Positions 1 to 13,830 are shown, counted from the first letter of the stretch. The stretch is 64,000 nt of DNA from Spirometra erinaceieuropaei (GCA_902702965.1 CACRXP010000139.1:1159806-1223805), one strand, 5' to 3'. Numbers and translations are program-made. Notes: generated by a model not told the origin, from the sequence alone.

Positions 1-3000
1 AATTTATCTAATCTTCAAATAGTCATTTTGAGAGTAAAAAGGGAACTTTCAAATAAATGTACTCCTCTCTCCCAGATAACTGATGCATTATTCTCAACTA
101 ATGCAGAATCCGCTGTTCCTTTCAATAATTGACATATGCAATACTATAAAGTGTGCGTAAGACCTCTGTAATGACGAATGTCGTCCCATTCTGCGTATTT
201 GTTTGCAGGTGATACGTTGCAAATGGACGTGTGATTGCTTATTCACAGATTATTCACTTGCTGCTGGGCGGCATTCCAACAGAGCAGTGTACGGAAGTTA
301 TGAATAGCGGCTCTGAAAGTCGACGCACTTACAGAGGACCCAAATAAATTTATAAATATAAACCGGATTTTTAAAAGACTTTACTGGATAATCTACTGCG
401 CGTGATAACTATCAACTTCTACCTGACTCCTGGTTGCCTGATAAAATTATCGGCCTAAAAATAAAGCTGGGTTACCAGTAGGAATTCAGTTTAAAATCCA
501 GATAATTTTTCTTCCTTATAGGTTCCAGGACTACCTGGAGGATGATGGTGACGGTAACCAAATTTTCGTCATTAATTTCGCAGTAAATATTATTTGGCCG
601 GAAAGCATACAGGAGCTTTCAAAACAGGCGCTGTAGCGGAGGGCAATACCGAATTTTTACTCCGCCCATTATTAAAAGGGGCAATGTTTGATTGTTAGCT
701 AATAATCCGTGACTTCTTTTCAAGCATTTACCATTAATTTGGGCGAAACCAGTTAAGTGGTCGAAATAAAAATCATGTATAGTAGGAGTTTAGTTTGTAG
801 CTCAAAACGATACAGTCGCTGAAATGGATGAAGATAAATGATTGCACATTTGCGTTTTAGTACATTCTAAACAAATTTATTTAGGCCTTTTTGCCTATAT
901 ACTATCTCAGCTTGGATTTTGTGGACTTATATTCACATCGGTATTTGTATGTCTAAGACACGCAAACATGCTTCATTGTATAATCCCAAATATGAGCGCT
1001 AGGCCGACAGTTCCTCATATATGTAGCATTTTCGAAAAATATATTGTGTTATGGTCTCACGTCAAGCATCAAGGGCAGCTTTTTGTCATCGAACCTACTA
1101 ATTTATTTTTGCGCTTTTAGCTCCTAGATACAAAAATAAGGCCTTTTGGTATATAAATGCTTTTGTAAAAATCAATGAGGATAAATTATTTAGACCCTAC
1201 ATAACTCATTACGAACTCTTTGAGGTCTACCGACAAGGCTTTATCTCGACGACGTTTCCACATAGACCCGATAAACGTAATAGTAAACAGGTGCATGTCT
1301 TTATTGCATCAGAGCATGTTAATAATTACTCTCTTCTATTAGGGTCAGTTCGCCCCACTAAAAATTAGAAACAACTCGCTAAAGATTCATAAGCAGTTTT
1401 ATGACTATAATAATAATAAACATATCCTATATGTCCCCATCGCGTGCTTGGCTTGTAAGCTCACGGAACTCTGTTTTCACACGGGTGATAATCTGTCTAT
1501 AAGCTCAACTTTAGTTTTTAGAGCGGACCGCTCTCCCGTATATCGTCAATTTTGTTTTCAAAATTAGCTTCATGCAAAGGTCTATGCTGGCATTTATAAA
1601 ACTGTAATAGACTTCTGGAAATGATATCCTATATAAGATGAAAATGAGCTTTTTGAACTTAAATGGGATTTTACCCTAAATGAAAGAGAGGGATGAATGT
1701 ATTGAGAGCCAAGTAAACATCTGATATTAACAGACAATTATTTTTCTCACACTGTCAACATCTTGTTTAAAATATCAAGGGTAGTATAAGGCAATTAAGC
1801 ATGCGTTCTGAAGTGAACTATGTCCCATTTCTTCATAAAAGGATAACGTCAATGAAACGTTGTACTACGAAATTAAGCCATAAGTTTACTTACCGTCAAG
1901 AACTACTTTCTTTCCTTTCTGTTTCTTCGGCTTCTTTTCACCGCTTATCTAAACAGGAGGTAAAGGTTAAAATTTTCAGCTGTTTTTTTATTTGAATTCA
2001 TGTTTAGTTAAGTTTTGCCTAAGACAGCAGTGACGATATGGTCCCGGAAACGTCCATTCTCGAGAGAAATCGAAGTAAAGGTATGCGCGGATAACCAATG
2101 CCTTAGAAGCCAGTGCATAGTTAATATTTGCGTTACTATGAGAAGAATGTTTTTAAATTCCTGCTTAAATCACCATATAGGCACCTGATTTTGTATTGCA
2201 TATCACGCAAAAGAAAATGCTTTCCCAATTATGCGCTAATAAAGAGAAGTAAATGCCTCAAAATGTGTGCCGAAAAAGCGTTCAGGTATTCTTAAATGGT
2301 CAAGTTTTCTCAGTCCTTTCTCTAATGTTGAGGTTAGTCTGATATTTTGGAAATGACGAAGCTTTCCGATGTGATTTTCACTGTTCTTATAACAACACAG
2401 ACTAATTGGTGCATCCAAACTCTTAAGAATTATGGCGGATTAAGAAAATCAATAGATATTCGCTTTTCGGTTAGCCATGAAATTAAAAATTAAACGCTTT
2501 GGACATTTTTGGACAAAGAATTTTTAATTAATTTGTTTAAGATTGCAAAAATATCAGAAGCATGTGACTATAACTAGGACTCCTTCAGGGATACTTTAAC
2601 AATTGGTGATATGCATGCATATCCACATAATATTCGTTAACTTAGTACTTGTGTATCGAGTATAGTTTGGGTCTCTGGTGAAAGCATGAGGATTGATCAT
2701 TAACTGGTTCACTTGCATGGTATGTTACTTAACCTGTCGTTAGGTGGAAAATACTGACGAATGTTTTCATAACTGACCATGCATGAGGATCCGAAATCTC
2801 TACGATTTTCGATAAGCGGTTGAGAAACGGAAAAACACAATCGCATGTTTACTTCAACGACGATCACTGTGCCTGTTTTAAGCGTAATTTAGAACAAACT
2901 CGGTTTCAGCTAATGCATATCATTTGCAGGGACGGAACTAGAAAACCCAAACATGGTTTATGACCTTTTTAAGCAAGGCATAAATTGACATGAAAACACT

Positions 3001-4600
3001 TTAACACCGTTACTGAACCCCTGAAAACGTGAACTGAATGTCCATTAATGCGCAATTTTCAGAAACCACCGTCTCTTTGATCCACGTCCATCAAATTTTT
3101 AAGTAAGCCCTAAAGACATTGTCGAGTGGATTAAAATAGGTTTTTTCCGTGAAGTCTGTCAAATGCGTACATTTTTTCTGCCATGATCATGACGGGCCAT
3201 TGTAAAATGTCTCCCAACCAACTCGCACAGACACAAGCTGCACCAATTGTCAAGGGTCGATGCCTTGTATATCTCTCATATATATGCAGAAGGAGGGTCG
3301 ACTATTGGGCGTTCAAGTTGGGGATATTCAATAGCAGACCTCAAAAAATAACTACGCGGTAATAAGCAGAAAGCTGGACTTCCAGCGAGCCAGTATGCCA
3401 CTGTGCTGAAGAACCAAATTGTTAAGAGACCTTCAACCACAGCCATGCGAGAACAACCGCACCGATGACCATTCTTTTCTGACACAAACGGAGAAAGGCA
3501 GCAGCATAATTCGACAACCAGAGAAAACGAGCGAGAGCATAACGTTTGCTCCTCGAATCGGTTCACCAAAGCCAATCACATAAAACGCCTACACATGGCG
3601 GACTCCTGTCCAAGCGCGAGAAGACTTTCTGTCGACAGTCATCTAGCCCAAAGCGATGTACGCTATTCGAAAAAACGGACAGCGCGAAACCCAGAAACTA
3701 TTTAAAGTGGAATTCGGCCAAATTTTCTGTACGAAACAAAGGAATATGCAAATGGTCAGAGGTTTGGGACGAGAAAACGCAAAGATGCGTAGCTGCCAAC
3801 TGTAGTTTTATAGTTGAAACTATGAGAATTTTGAAATAACTCTAAACTGGCATCTTTCGTACCATCTTAATATATTTACAAAACCTGTGGAAACAGATAT
3901 CATCATCATTTCAGAAATAATGTCCCTTTTTTGATTAGGAGGCAACTGCGTAACAACATCGTAAGGTTCATAAGCTCGTGTGACAAGTAAACTTTTAGTT
4001 TCGAAGGCCGTTATAATGTTTTAATCGCCAACATCTATTTCAGATTTCTGGACCTCTACAGACTGATTTGTGCTCGTCTGATCGTCACTCGCCAAGTAGA
4101 AGTGTGCTCCATACCATACGCGGTCTGTAGAAAAGCGACGGACATTTTGGATACTTATTGTGGAACTCCGCTCCTCTATTCAATTGTTGTCTGGTCCCGC
4201 AGACAATGATAAATATGACAACGCGACTCTGACTTCAACGCCGATGCGTATTTTATCCCACATTCGCGAATTTATTTAGTCTGACTAATAAGATTAATCA
4301 GAGGGTATCATGCTACTTACATTAATTGAAATTCAACAGCACGATTTAGTCTGGCCAGCTATTTTGTCTCAAGACGAGTTTGATAAACAGCACTTAGCAT
4401 TAACTCGTAGGAAAAAGGTTGGCGGACGCAGCGCCCTAGTATGCAATAAAGTAAGCAACACCAAACCTGTTCAGAGGTATCGCGGCAATCACCCTATGTT
4501 TCGTAAGTGGAGCAATCTTACAATCCCGCTAAAAGTAACTACAAGGGGCTAAAGTGACACGAGGGACGAGCTAAAGCGCTCAGGTATCCATTTGGAGAGG
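1..4600. other. Non-coding stretch, no gene recognised
   Basis: AT-rich DNA with only short chance frames on both strands. I looked for splice-flanked exons, tRNA boxes, transposase or RT motifs and tandem repeats and saw none that I could defend. The 3.27-3.84 kb part is slightly richer in GC and has overlapping frames of about 97-99 codons on opposite strands, which is typical of chance. The frame at 4310-4552 has no recognisable motif. Confidence 0.5.
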
Positions 4601-4684
4601 AATGTCTGCCCTGGAGGGGTCTTATGCAGGTTGCTCCGTCTCTCCTCGCATGAATTAACAAAAGAAATGCAAGGACCCTGAAAC

Positions 4685-4801
4685 ATTCTTAGCTATGTCC
4701 AAAAGGTCTCAGAGGCTGCCAAACGCATTATCGTAAGGCTGGGTGTCTGCATAATCGTTCCACGAAATGACCGACCAAAAAGGGACACCGTGATTGAAAC
4801 A
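4685..4801 (+). pseudogene. Penelope-like element relic (RT-to-GIY-YIG linker)
   Basis: A frame with no ATG, starting at 4685, reads ILSYVQKVSEAAKRI and then RLGVCIIVPRNDRPKRDTV. This is the linker between reverse transcriptase and GIY-YIG endonuclease in flatworm Penelope-like elements, where the pattern is YV(K/Q)-x-VSEA-x-R-(I/L), then LGVG(V/I)AHRP, then R-x-x-VM. The same block occurs in better shape at 27.05-27.15 kb and at 38.36-38.45 kb in this window. Only about 39 codons remain. No RT is readable upstream and no GIY-YIG downstream. It is a short, old fragment with no function expected. Confidence 0.5.
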
Positions 4802-6249
4802 CTGACCTGTGTAGAGCACCTTTTGCAGTTATCAGAATTTTTGTCACATCTGTCACATCACATCATTAGAAGACTGACGATATGTGATGTTCAAGCCCAA
4901 GCTGTCTCTGCAGATGAGTGATTCGCACTCCCATGTCAGTGACCACACCCTACAGACAGGCTTTATGTTCAACTTTATCGATAAAATGATTATGACAAAA
5001 ATACAGATAGAAAGTTGTTTGTGTTCTTCATTTATTTTGGCAGTTCTATAAACCGATGTATCATTCTGCCTCCTGCCTAACACTCCATTCATTTCACGAA
5101 AAATAAAGCGACTCTACCTTCAGCAAAGTGTAAACAATGCCAGCAGGTGGTCAGACTGCGAAGGCAGCCTGTTCACTGATTTTCTCTCAGGGACCTCCTA
5201 TGTGGACTTCGGTGACCCAATGAATAATACAATGAACAGACTCATGTGACACCTAAGTTCTCTTACTATTTCCCAAAGGGACACGAGACTCACATCCTTA
5301 CTTCTGTTCATGAAGGAGGACTGCGCTCTATGCATGGGCTTATTTGCTTATCGGCCGCAAACAGGCTAGATTTTGTGCGGCTGATCTAATCACCTTGTTT
5401 AAAGCCTGAAGTTCACGGAATATATATACGACTATTGAGACTAAAACCGCAATGACGTTTCCCCAAATCCATAAGTTTGGACGGTTTAATGATTTTGCGT
5501 TGGAGTAATTTAAATATCTGTTCCTTAGTTTTAATTTGCCTACTTTTCCACGTGTACCATACAGATTTAAACAGGAAATATTGGTAACTCACATAGCAAC
5601 ACAGCGGATTGTGATTAACATATCCTGCTGACGTGTCAATCTAGCAAATTTAGACGGACACAGCTTTAGCTACTTTTGTGTTTACGACGTTGGCTGTGCC
5701 GACTTCCGATGTTGTTGCACCCGTTTCTTGTCTACGCGGTTATTTTACTTGCTTCAAGCATCGTCTCGGACATTATTATTTTAATTTCATGGAATGTTTT
5801 TTAACCAGCCGCTAAACAGTCGGGTAGAATGATTTATGCGGAAGAAAAACGTTTAATTGCCTCCCTTTTCTATTAACCTCTGTCTATTTAGAATATGGCA
5901 GCAGTTTCAGTTTCTGTACTGGTCCTGGCTTCATTGATACTAAGTTATCTACATGCCGGACATGCAAATTTTGGTGTTTATGTGCTTATCGTAAATTACA
6001 CCCTGACGGACTGTCACTGTCACTTTAATAATAGGACTAATCGGAATTCCGCTATTCGCTGATTTTTTTATACTGTCCCTTTGTCCCCTCCTCCCCTCCA
6101 GTCCGCCGTCTAACCTGTTCGGATGGGTCGGATCCGAATTTGCAATATCGCAGAACTCGTCTTAGTGGGATTATCAGCGGAGGGCTAATTTTGTTTCCAA
6201 CCTGACAGATACCTCTGTCCCGCACCAATTAGCCTCTGGCGTTTACATT
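4802..6249. other. Non-coding stretch, nothing recognised
   Basis: AT-rich, with scattered frames below 80 codons on either strand. No splice-coherent exon, RNA gene or mobile-element motif was seen. Confidence 0.45.
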
Positions 6250-6790
6250 TCGTGTGTATGTGCACTGGCGCTTTTATTGGTGTGCAGGTTTCAACACACA
6301 CACACACTCAAGTGACAAGAGAGGCCAGAAATATGCGATGCAGTAAAAAGGCCGTAGTCCGTCCTGTGTGTGTGCGTGTGGATTGTGGTGCACCTTCCTC
6401 GTTATTAATGCTACCATTGGCGTCTGCGAGGTACGCATATGCACGGCCCGCCCGAATGTAGGAGCATATGCGCATCTTGCGCCGACTTCTTCGCTAGTGA
6501 TGACGTGGGTACCGGTTGCTGCGTTCGATTACTATTCGTCAAGCCGAGGGCGCTGTGCAGCACGTACACACATAGCGCGTAAGCACACAAGTCAGGACAA
6601 CAAATTTGTTTATGCGCAAGCGGAGCAGCGGTGGGAGTAGTCGACAGCACATGACGTGGACGCAGAGGGCATAGCAGGAAAGCGAGGAAACACACGAACT
6701 GCATAAGCAACACCTGGTCGGCGCGCGGCCTTTCATCGCGAGTTAGCCTAAGGCAGCAAACGACGGCACGGGGAGAGACGGTGCACACAA
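6250..6790. other. GC/CpG-richer block with TG/CA runs
   Basis: This 0.5-kb block is visibly richer in G+C and in CpG than its surroundings (for example around 6717-6780). It contains CA/TG-rich tracts near 6293-6310 and 6365-6380. All frames are unusually open in both directions (up to 125 codons on the - strand), as expected where GC content is high. The predicted peptides are Cys/Leu/Arg-rich and non-repetitive, and match nothing I know. It could be a CpG-island-like promoter or a repeat fragment; no adjacent first exon was found. Confidence 0.35.
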
Positions 6791-7154
6791 AAACTCATTA
6801 GAATATTCCGCCATCAGTCTTTGCAAGGTCACAAAATACCCGACAAGTTTTGGCGAATAAATACAGAGATAATAGATGGGCATTTTTGGTATGCTCGTCC
6901 TCCCTGGCCATTGATCAGCAACCTCGACCTGCATGCTCAGTTTTAAATTCAATTAATCATCGAGTAACATTCCCACCATTGCACCACAGGATCATATCAT
7001 ATCGGCTGAGGTCGAGATGGCTGACCGGCTTAGGTTCGTGTCTCGGACACACAGTCCGCCGACGAAAAATCACTGGAAGACGACGGCAAACAGACTAGAA
7101 ATTGCCATCTCGACATCTCTAGTATTCATATTGACCCAACTGTGAAAAACTCGG

Positions 7155-7235
7155 CGCCTCGGTGGGATTCGAACCCTCGCAGTAAAGGGGAAGGCTTTAG
7201 TACAGCCAACGCTCTAACCACCTGAGCTACGAGGT
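7155..7235 (-). repeat. tRNA-derived SINE (family A), copy 1
   Basis: Read on the - strand this begins with an acceptor-like CCTCG, an A-box-like TAGCTCAGGTGG and GTTAGAGCG. It ends with a good B box (GGTTCGAATCC, plus-strand 7165-7175) and the pairing arm GAGGC. It continues into the motif GCCGAGTTTTTCAC (7142-7154), which follows every copy in the window. The extra bases between the anticodon-like arm and the T arm, and the shared non-tRNA tail, argue for a SINE head rather than a working tRNA gene. Other copies lie at 45.36, 48.95 and 49.73 kb. Confidence 0.75.
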
Positions 7236-7239
7236 AAAG

Positions 7240-10200
7240 CATTTCATGTTTTTGTTGGCCGTCTGTGCACGAACACCCGTGTAGTCTGTTGATCACGATC
7301 TCCAGAGTAAATCTTGAATGCCCGCTTTTATTATGAACTCCGGTTAGACTGAGGGACCCCACTATCATATACCCGAGGACTATCTGGGCAAATCCTTTTT
7401 TGCTGGAAGTAGTCGGCTTCATCTCACCTGAGCCTGTTGGCCAGCTCTATCCCCTCAATATTTAATATATTTGTCCTTTTTCCAGCCCAACCGGATATCG
7501 TAATTGACTGTTGGCGATCCATGGTCTGGTATGGGGGGGTATGTCCTATGACTCCACATCTGACGATTATCTAAAGGCCGTGCATCATTCTTGAAGAGAG
7601 TGGCTTATTACGACTTCAGACGATTTCACAGACCCTCCAAATAGCGTGTCAGAGGTGTTTTAATTTCTCGACTCATAACGCGGCCTGTTCTAGAGACACC
7701 CAAAATTTCTGAGTTCAAAAAGTTCATGATAAGGACATCATCTTTGGATAGCGTTGCATACTTTAACCAAGTAAAATTTTTACGTACCGGCACTAAATTG
7801 CAAGAAAAAGAGGGTCTCCAAACTGGCCTACACTGACTTACTCATCCGTAGAAACAGCTGTCTGCATTCTGCTGTAAGCAGTCAAGAGGCATGCTGATTT
7901 CCAAGGGCTGTGCCCTCGGCTTGGCAAGAAGCTACGCAGTAAATCATAGGCATAAATAACCGAAATTCTAATATTTCAAAGGATATTTACAAAAAATGAC
8001 TATACTGATACTTTTTTACAACAGCGATACAACAGCGAATTGTTTCAGCTATTTTGTCGTGACTAAATCTGATATCTGGATTGGTATAAAATATTATGTA
8101 AATGCCCAAATAGGTCGGCATTCCAAAATATGCATGATTCTCTTCGCACGCGATTTCATAGGTCTTGAAGATGTTAATGAATATATCGAAATTTTAATTC
8201 ATTCTGCAGGATCAAATATACACAAAGAAATGGGTGGCCGTTAAGTTTAAAAAAAGGTTTTAAGGTAATTACCTCGATGCAACCGTTTGTGGTATATAAA
8301 GGAGAACTCGTAATTGGAATATACAAAATAAAGTATTCTGTACCATTTCAGTTGCATGTATCATGGCGTGGAATTGAAATATGTTGACTGCTCATATCTA
8401 TGATAATGCTGTACCAATGTTTTATGTCTTTTAACAGCAATGTAGAAAAAGCCGAAATCTAGGGGTTCGGTTATTTTCTTATGATGCTGATGCTTTGTTT
8501 ATGCTCGATCGACAATTCTGCACGAACTTGTGGTTCTCGCTGAAAAATGAATTTACTAAAAGAGCGTATTGCTTTAAACTACATTTGGTCTTAAGCCGTT
8601 TACCACTTTTCAGTAACCTACTGATTTTCAAGTTAAGAGCAGCCTACATCTGGTAAATAGAACTAACCCGGTAAACAAGCCACTACGCAGATTTTAATTA
8701 AAGGGAGCGCGAGACCTTTTCATTATTTCTCGTCTTTCATCCATTTACGACAGGACTACGTGACCCTCCTTCTCTATTGGAACGATGGTAAGGCCAAATT
8801 CAGTATAAACAAGTGAAATATGGCTTGGTCTCGTGCTTCGGAGTCAACCAGGGTCAAAACATATTATGTTCTAAGCGAACTGCGCGAATTAAGCAGCATA
8901 AAATTCAAGTTAAGTTGTAAGAAAAGCGGTTGGGACGCGTTTTATCTCACTGAGCGCATTCGAAAAATTAACGATCTTTGGTTTGGAGTTTCGTTGTATT
9001 CTTGCATATGTGTAACAAAACATTAGGCAAATAACGACCTAATCGTTTCTCGCGCTAGTAATTTCCTCATACATCCGATAGCATTTTACGGTAAAGAAAA
9101 TATACAAATCCTGCCCCACAATTGTGCTACCAGTGTCAGTTATATGCGCTCAAAAGTGATTAGGCGCTCGAGAGCATACTTTTAAGGACTTCGCATTTCC
9201 TGAATGTCTCTGTATTTTAATTTAAAAGAATTAAGGGAAAAGTAGGGCGCTTCTGTTACTTAGCTGAAAGTTGCATGAAAAACAATTATCGGCCGTGTGC
9301 TATATCGAGACAAAAAAGTAATAACTTTGAAAACTTTATACATACCGGTGGAGCTTTGCTGACGCAGGACAACTTGGTGCCCATTTTCCGCGTATACTCA
9401 ACCACGAGTTTGAAAATCCAAATCAATAATCCAACGTTTTAGATGAGTCAGTAATAGGGCGTCAAACCCCAGGAAGTCGATGTCCTCACTGCTCAGTCGC
9501 GTGCTTACCAGTGCAGGCTGCCGTCAATTTCACCAACCAATGATAGGAACCAATGAGCTGCGAAGACTTTGCACACGCCGCTGAATGGCTAATTTTAGAG
9601 CCAATAGAAACTTTTTCACCTCTCGAATAAAATATTTCACTTCTGGCAGGTTGTGGAAGAGCGACAGCCGGAGTATTGGATGTAACAACTCCTCGAACAA
9701 ATTAAAAAGTTAACTAGTCCAACAGAAGTCTGTAAAGATTGGTAAACTTTCTCGCGTAAGGATTGCTCACTCTTCGCTGAGCAACCTGAAACATAATTCA
9801 ACGCGCGTTTTCGAGCGGTCAACAACGACTGTCTCAATAGTATGTGCGCCGATGTCACGATTTTCTACGGACATTCGTGCTTATAATGGTTACTGTACAC
9901 TCCACCCACGGCCTTCGACATTACGGAATAATTAATTTTAAGGATGTTTTGTGATTTCTCGTTTAATTAAAAAGATGTTGTTTTGATTATTCGGAATCTT
10001 TTAGAATCACTGGTCTGCTAATTCTGAAAACATTGTTTAGCTGGACAGTGTCTTAGTGCAAGCGTTGTTACTTCCTTTTGAGCCAACTAACCTCCTCATT
10101 CTACATGCTTTTCGTCACCGTTTTCATAGTATAAGTTAAAATCAACACTACTTATTGCAGCATCGCAAATACTAGATTCGTCAAAAATCTCATTACTTCA

Positions 10201-10734
10201 ATTCATTATCACAATGTAGCGTATTCAAAATGAAAATTGTTAACAATATTGTTTCCAATATTTATAACGCGGCATTGGCCTTTGTCCGCTAAAGTTGCTT
10301 ATCTTTCACTGTTTTGTCCCCATCAGATCAAATGGCAGTATTCTGGATCATTTTGTCGTTAATAGAGTCCTTTTATGGGTATCAGGTAGTTTTCGAAAGA
10401 CGTTTGTGAGTTCATCTGTGATATAATTCACCATCCTTGATTTGCTCCACGACGTCCGCACGTATCAATAAGTTGGCTTAATTGGGTTTCCCAAGTTTAC
10501 ATTTTTAATAACTTCCCTTATCAGGAATATCGGCCACCTTAGTAAAATTTTCATCATGAATCCAGTATTTGAAGGCCGGAAAATTCAACTTATCTTCTTA
10601 TCACAAAACCCCACTGATGCGAGAAATGGCTTGGACGTTGAATAATCACAGTTTGAATGAGAATAACAATTTCCTGATTCAAAGAAAGCTATTTTATTTG
10701 CGTTTGTCAAGGGAATTCCTAAAGGAGAAAAATA
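7240..10734. other. Non-coding stretch, nothing recognised
   Basis: AT-rich, with no exon, RNA or transposon motif that I can support. The frames in this stretch (7996-8244, 8820-9026, 9637-9858) are short, K/I/N-rich or otherwise without pattern. Confidence 0.4.
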
Positions 10735-11125
10735 TGCTACAGTGCGTGACGCATCTGATGAAATGTTGGCCGAAATACTGAAATGCGTTTTCGATTAAAA
10801 AGGATTCCTTGGTTGGTGTTGTACAGTTACTTATCAAACGACGTAATCCCATAGTATTTCGGTATTACAATGATGTAGGCTCTTGAATGCATCTCTTTTT
10901 GTCCTCCTATAGAAGCTAGATTTGGTAAAAAAGTGGCTAACTGAGTATCACGTATTTTTCACATTGATTTTTGATGTTTTTATAAATTAAAATATTTTCT
11001 TATGATAAGCGTGCACTGAAGCAGGCTTTTCTTTGCTTGGAAGGTAAAAAACATTGTCTTTATATTTTGTACTCGAAGAAAGCGTATATTTAAGTCTTAA
11101 AAAGTTTCTAATTATGAGATTTTGA
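10735..11125 (+). repeat. Dispersed repeat family C, left arm of inverted pair
   Basis: This segment matches the reverse complement of 11345-11720 across almost its whole length. Shared blocks include TGATGAAATGTTGGCCGA, TGTTGTACAGTT/GGTTG, AAACGACGTAATC and TTAAAATATTTTCTTATG. It is also related to the family C copies at 16.5 kb and 37.0 kb, which share CATGAAATGTTGGC, AAATGCGTTTTCGAT and the TTGATTTTCGATG block. The arms differ by many substitutions and small indels, so this is not a recent palindrome. No coding motif was seen inside. Confidence 0.75.
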
Positions 11126-11130
11126 AGACC

Positions 11131-11159
11131 GTGCGATGTCCATATATACGACGTCGCAC
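11131..11159. other. Small hairpin in the spacer of the inverted pair
   Basis: GTGCGATGTC at 11131-11140 can pair with GACGTCGCAC at 11150-11159. That gives a 10-bp stem with one G-T wobble and a 9-nt AT-rich loop, at the start of the roughly 220-bp spacer between the two family C arms. No function is known. Confidence 0.5.
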
Positions 11160-11344
11160 ACATCCGTTTACCAATGCTCCTCGAGAAACGTGCAACACAC
11201 TCCACACTGATTGAAAAGTTTTATGAACTCAACCTGGTATCTCCGTAAAGGCATGAAGGAATAAGTAATTTTTCTTATGAGGAATGCATGTACCTTATAG
11301 AATGGAATCACTAAATGGTAAAGCAACGGCTGATCTAGCCCAAA

Positions 11345-11720
11345 ATTATTTGGGAACTGGGAAACATTTTCAGAAGCTAAAAATAAACTTTCTTGGGATG
11401 TCAAACATAAAGACAATGTTTTTCTACCTAACAAGCAAAGGAAAGCATGTTTTAATGCACGTTTTTCATAAGAAAATATTTTAATTCATAAAACCATCGA
11501 AAATTAATGTGAAATATACATGCTACTCAAGTAGTTACTTTTCTACTATGTCAGGCTTCTAAAGTGGGACAAAACGAGGTGCATTGAACAGTCGACATCC
11601 TCGTAAGTCCGAAATACTATGTGATTACGTCGTTTAATGCGCAACCGTACAACATCAACTAAGGAATTCTTCCTAATCGGCCAACACTTCATCAGATCGG
11701 TCATGCACTGTAATTTCATC
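11345..11720 (-). repeat. Dispersed repeat family C, right arm of inverted pair
   Basis: Reverse-complement counterpart of 10735-11125. The clearest shared piece is TTAAAATATTTTCTTATG next to ACGTGCAT/ACTG and CATTGTCTTTAT. It carries the near-palindrome CTACTCAAGTAG near 11523, which corresponds to CTACTTAAGTAG in the 37.2-kb copy. The pair could arise from two independent insertions or from a foldback event. Confidence 0.75.
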
Positions 11721-13539
11721 GGTGAATAAGGACAAGTCTTTAAGATAATTCAATAGTAGAGCCGTTTAACATTTTGGTTTCGTGCGGGAGATACTGAGTA
11801 ATTAGATAGCATTCTGCAGCAAATTCTGTTCGGTAACTTATGATTCCTTTATACCTATAGCCGCCTTGTGAGATTAAATCTATAACCAATATCGTCGCAG
11901 TACTCGAAATTAGTCATAAAAGTGAATAAACACAACTCATATTTATGTAATCTTTTAAGTGAAGGTAACTGGCGTTCTAAAGAGCCGTGTATGACTTTTA
12001 TCAAACCTCAGAGACGCAATTCGTAATTTATATCTCATTAAGTGCCAAGATAATCAGGCAGTTCTTTTTGAGTACAGTCAGTTTAGGAGGAATTGCAACA
12101 CCCCGCAAACCCTTTGGAAGGTACCGGCGTTTTGGGCTCGAAAGACAGCAGCACGGCTCGAATATCCTAAACATATTAGTGACTATATAAATCCAGTAAC
12201 CTGCGCTCACATTTAGTTATTCGAAGACTGGCCTAGGCCATTAACTAAAAGTTTTGTACCCTCTGAGACTGTTGTGCTCAATGCTAACCTGGCCTGCCGC
12301 ATACATTGTTGCTTTTCCAAAAACGTTTTTGAATTTTTTAGCTTCGCGCGATAAACACAATTTTTGCTTACCAGGAAGACCACCCTGGGACTAAACTGTA
12401 GCACTCAGGACAATGAAATTACTGGTTTACAGGCAAAAATAAATTTCATATTTCAATGTTTTATTCATTAAAACACTAGGCAAGCGCCGCAGCAGGCATT
12501 TTTGGGACATCAAAAAGAAGTTGAGGTACTTACATTTATTGTTTTCTGTGGTCGGCATACAAGAAACGACTTAACTGATTCAGCGGCAATTTACTGCCAC
12601 TCAAAATACAGGAAAAAACACTTCCATAACTGTGAGTTCCCAAACTGTGGACCAAAGATTATGGTGGCCAAATCGAACGTCCAGTCGAGTAACTTTGTTT
12701 GTGGCGTGGGATTTCGTTTCCGACAAACACCTATCTGGCGTCTGTTCATTGGTAGTTTTGTTTCACTTTTACTTGCCCAGTGAGATCTGACAATACAGTT
12801 GGGGTATTTGCGGCAATATGGTCTGCATATTCTCCAACGAGATAATATTGCACTTCTGTCCGCGACATGAGTAGTGGAAACATTTTTCCACATGATGTCC
12901 TCCTTTTTTATGCAACACTAAGCCTAATAAAATTACGTCATTTAATTGTTGTCGCTATAATGAACAGTGCGCAATAGTTATACAAAAGGCGTGACCAAAG
13001 GCCAAGTAGACTTGCACACTTGAATTATTCTAGGATTTGAGATGACTGTGTTGCTAAGATTTACATTTTACTCTGTCATATGCTATGGGCTTAGACGTCT
13101 GGCTTCATACATTTCTTATCTTGCGAACTGACCAATGCGAATGACCATACCAAATGAACTATTGTCCGCATTTCTCTTATTCATATCACCATCAGTGTCT
13201 TAACTTGTTCATCAAACAAAACAGCCTTACTTATGAAAGTTGAATCTGTATCCATCCCTAGAATAGGACAACGTGCTCCATTTGTTTATTATTCAACTAG
13301 CCTGTTATTTAAATTCTGCCCAAGTCGGAGTGACTTCAATCCGACACCTTGAGTTCTAATCATCTACGGTTTTGGATTCCCCAACCAGATCTTTCATCGT
13401 AACGATAACTGGACGAGTCAAGCCAACAAGCTGAGATTTTCCGATTTTAACATTCTAGGTGTTCTGACCTGCGGAAACCTTGCTCTCGCCATCATAAGCC
13501 ACATGTTCTCTTTCAAAATTATTTCCTCTCTTTGAGTAT
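11721..13539. other. Non-coding stretch, nothing recognised
   Basis: No exon with believable splice borders and no mobile-element motif. The overlapping frames at 12502-12893 run on opposite strands and have no recognisable composition. Confidence 0.4.
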
Positions 13540-13830
13540 ATGCCTTATCTACGGAGTTCTGTGTCTGCATACTTACTGTTGAAAAATTTGCCGCCTACAG
13601 CGGACCAGGCGAGAGTCACGCTGGATCAACACGCAAGCCAGATCAGGACATGGTACGCGTTGCTTGGGATGCACACCCACGACAAATCTCTTAAAATGTG
13701 GCGTGATAGCAAGCCTAGGTGCAGGCTCACACCAGCTACCTGCAACCTATCCGTGTATCAGAGTCGGGCAACAACCTGCTGCCCAGTAGACGGAGGAGAG
13801 AGTGAGGTCGGTTAGGACTGGTCGTGGAAC
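13540..13830 (+). other. GC-richer block with a 91-codon frame, unidentified
   Basis: The frame 13540-13815 gives a peptide without a known motif; a Cys-containing stretch lies near its end. The surrounding 250 bp are GC-richer than the flanks, like the SINE and repeat blocks elsewhere in the window. I think a repeat fragment is more likely than an exon, but I find no second copy here. Confidence 0.2.

Noticed and set aside
6411..6788. 125-codon - strand ORF as a gene
   Set aside because: Lies in a GC-rich block where opposite frames are also open; Cys/Leu-rich peptide without a motif.
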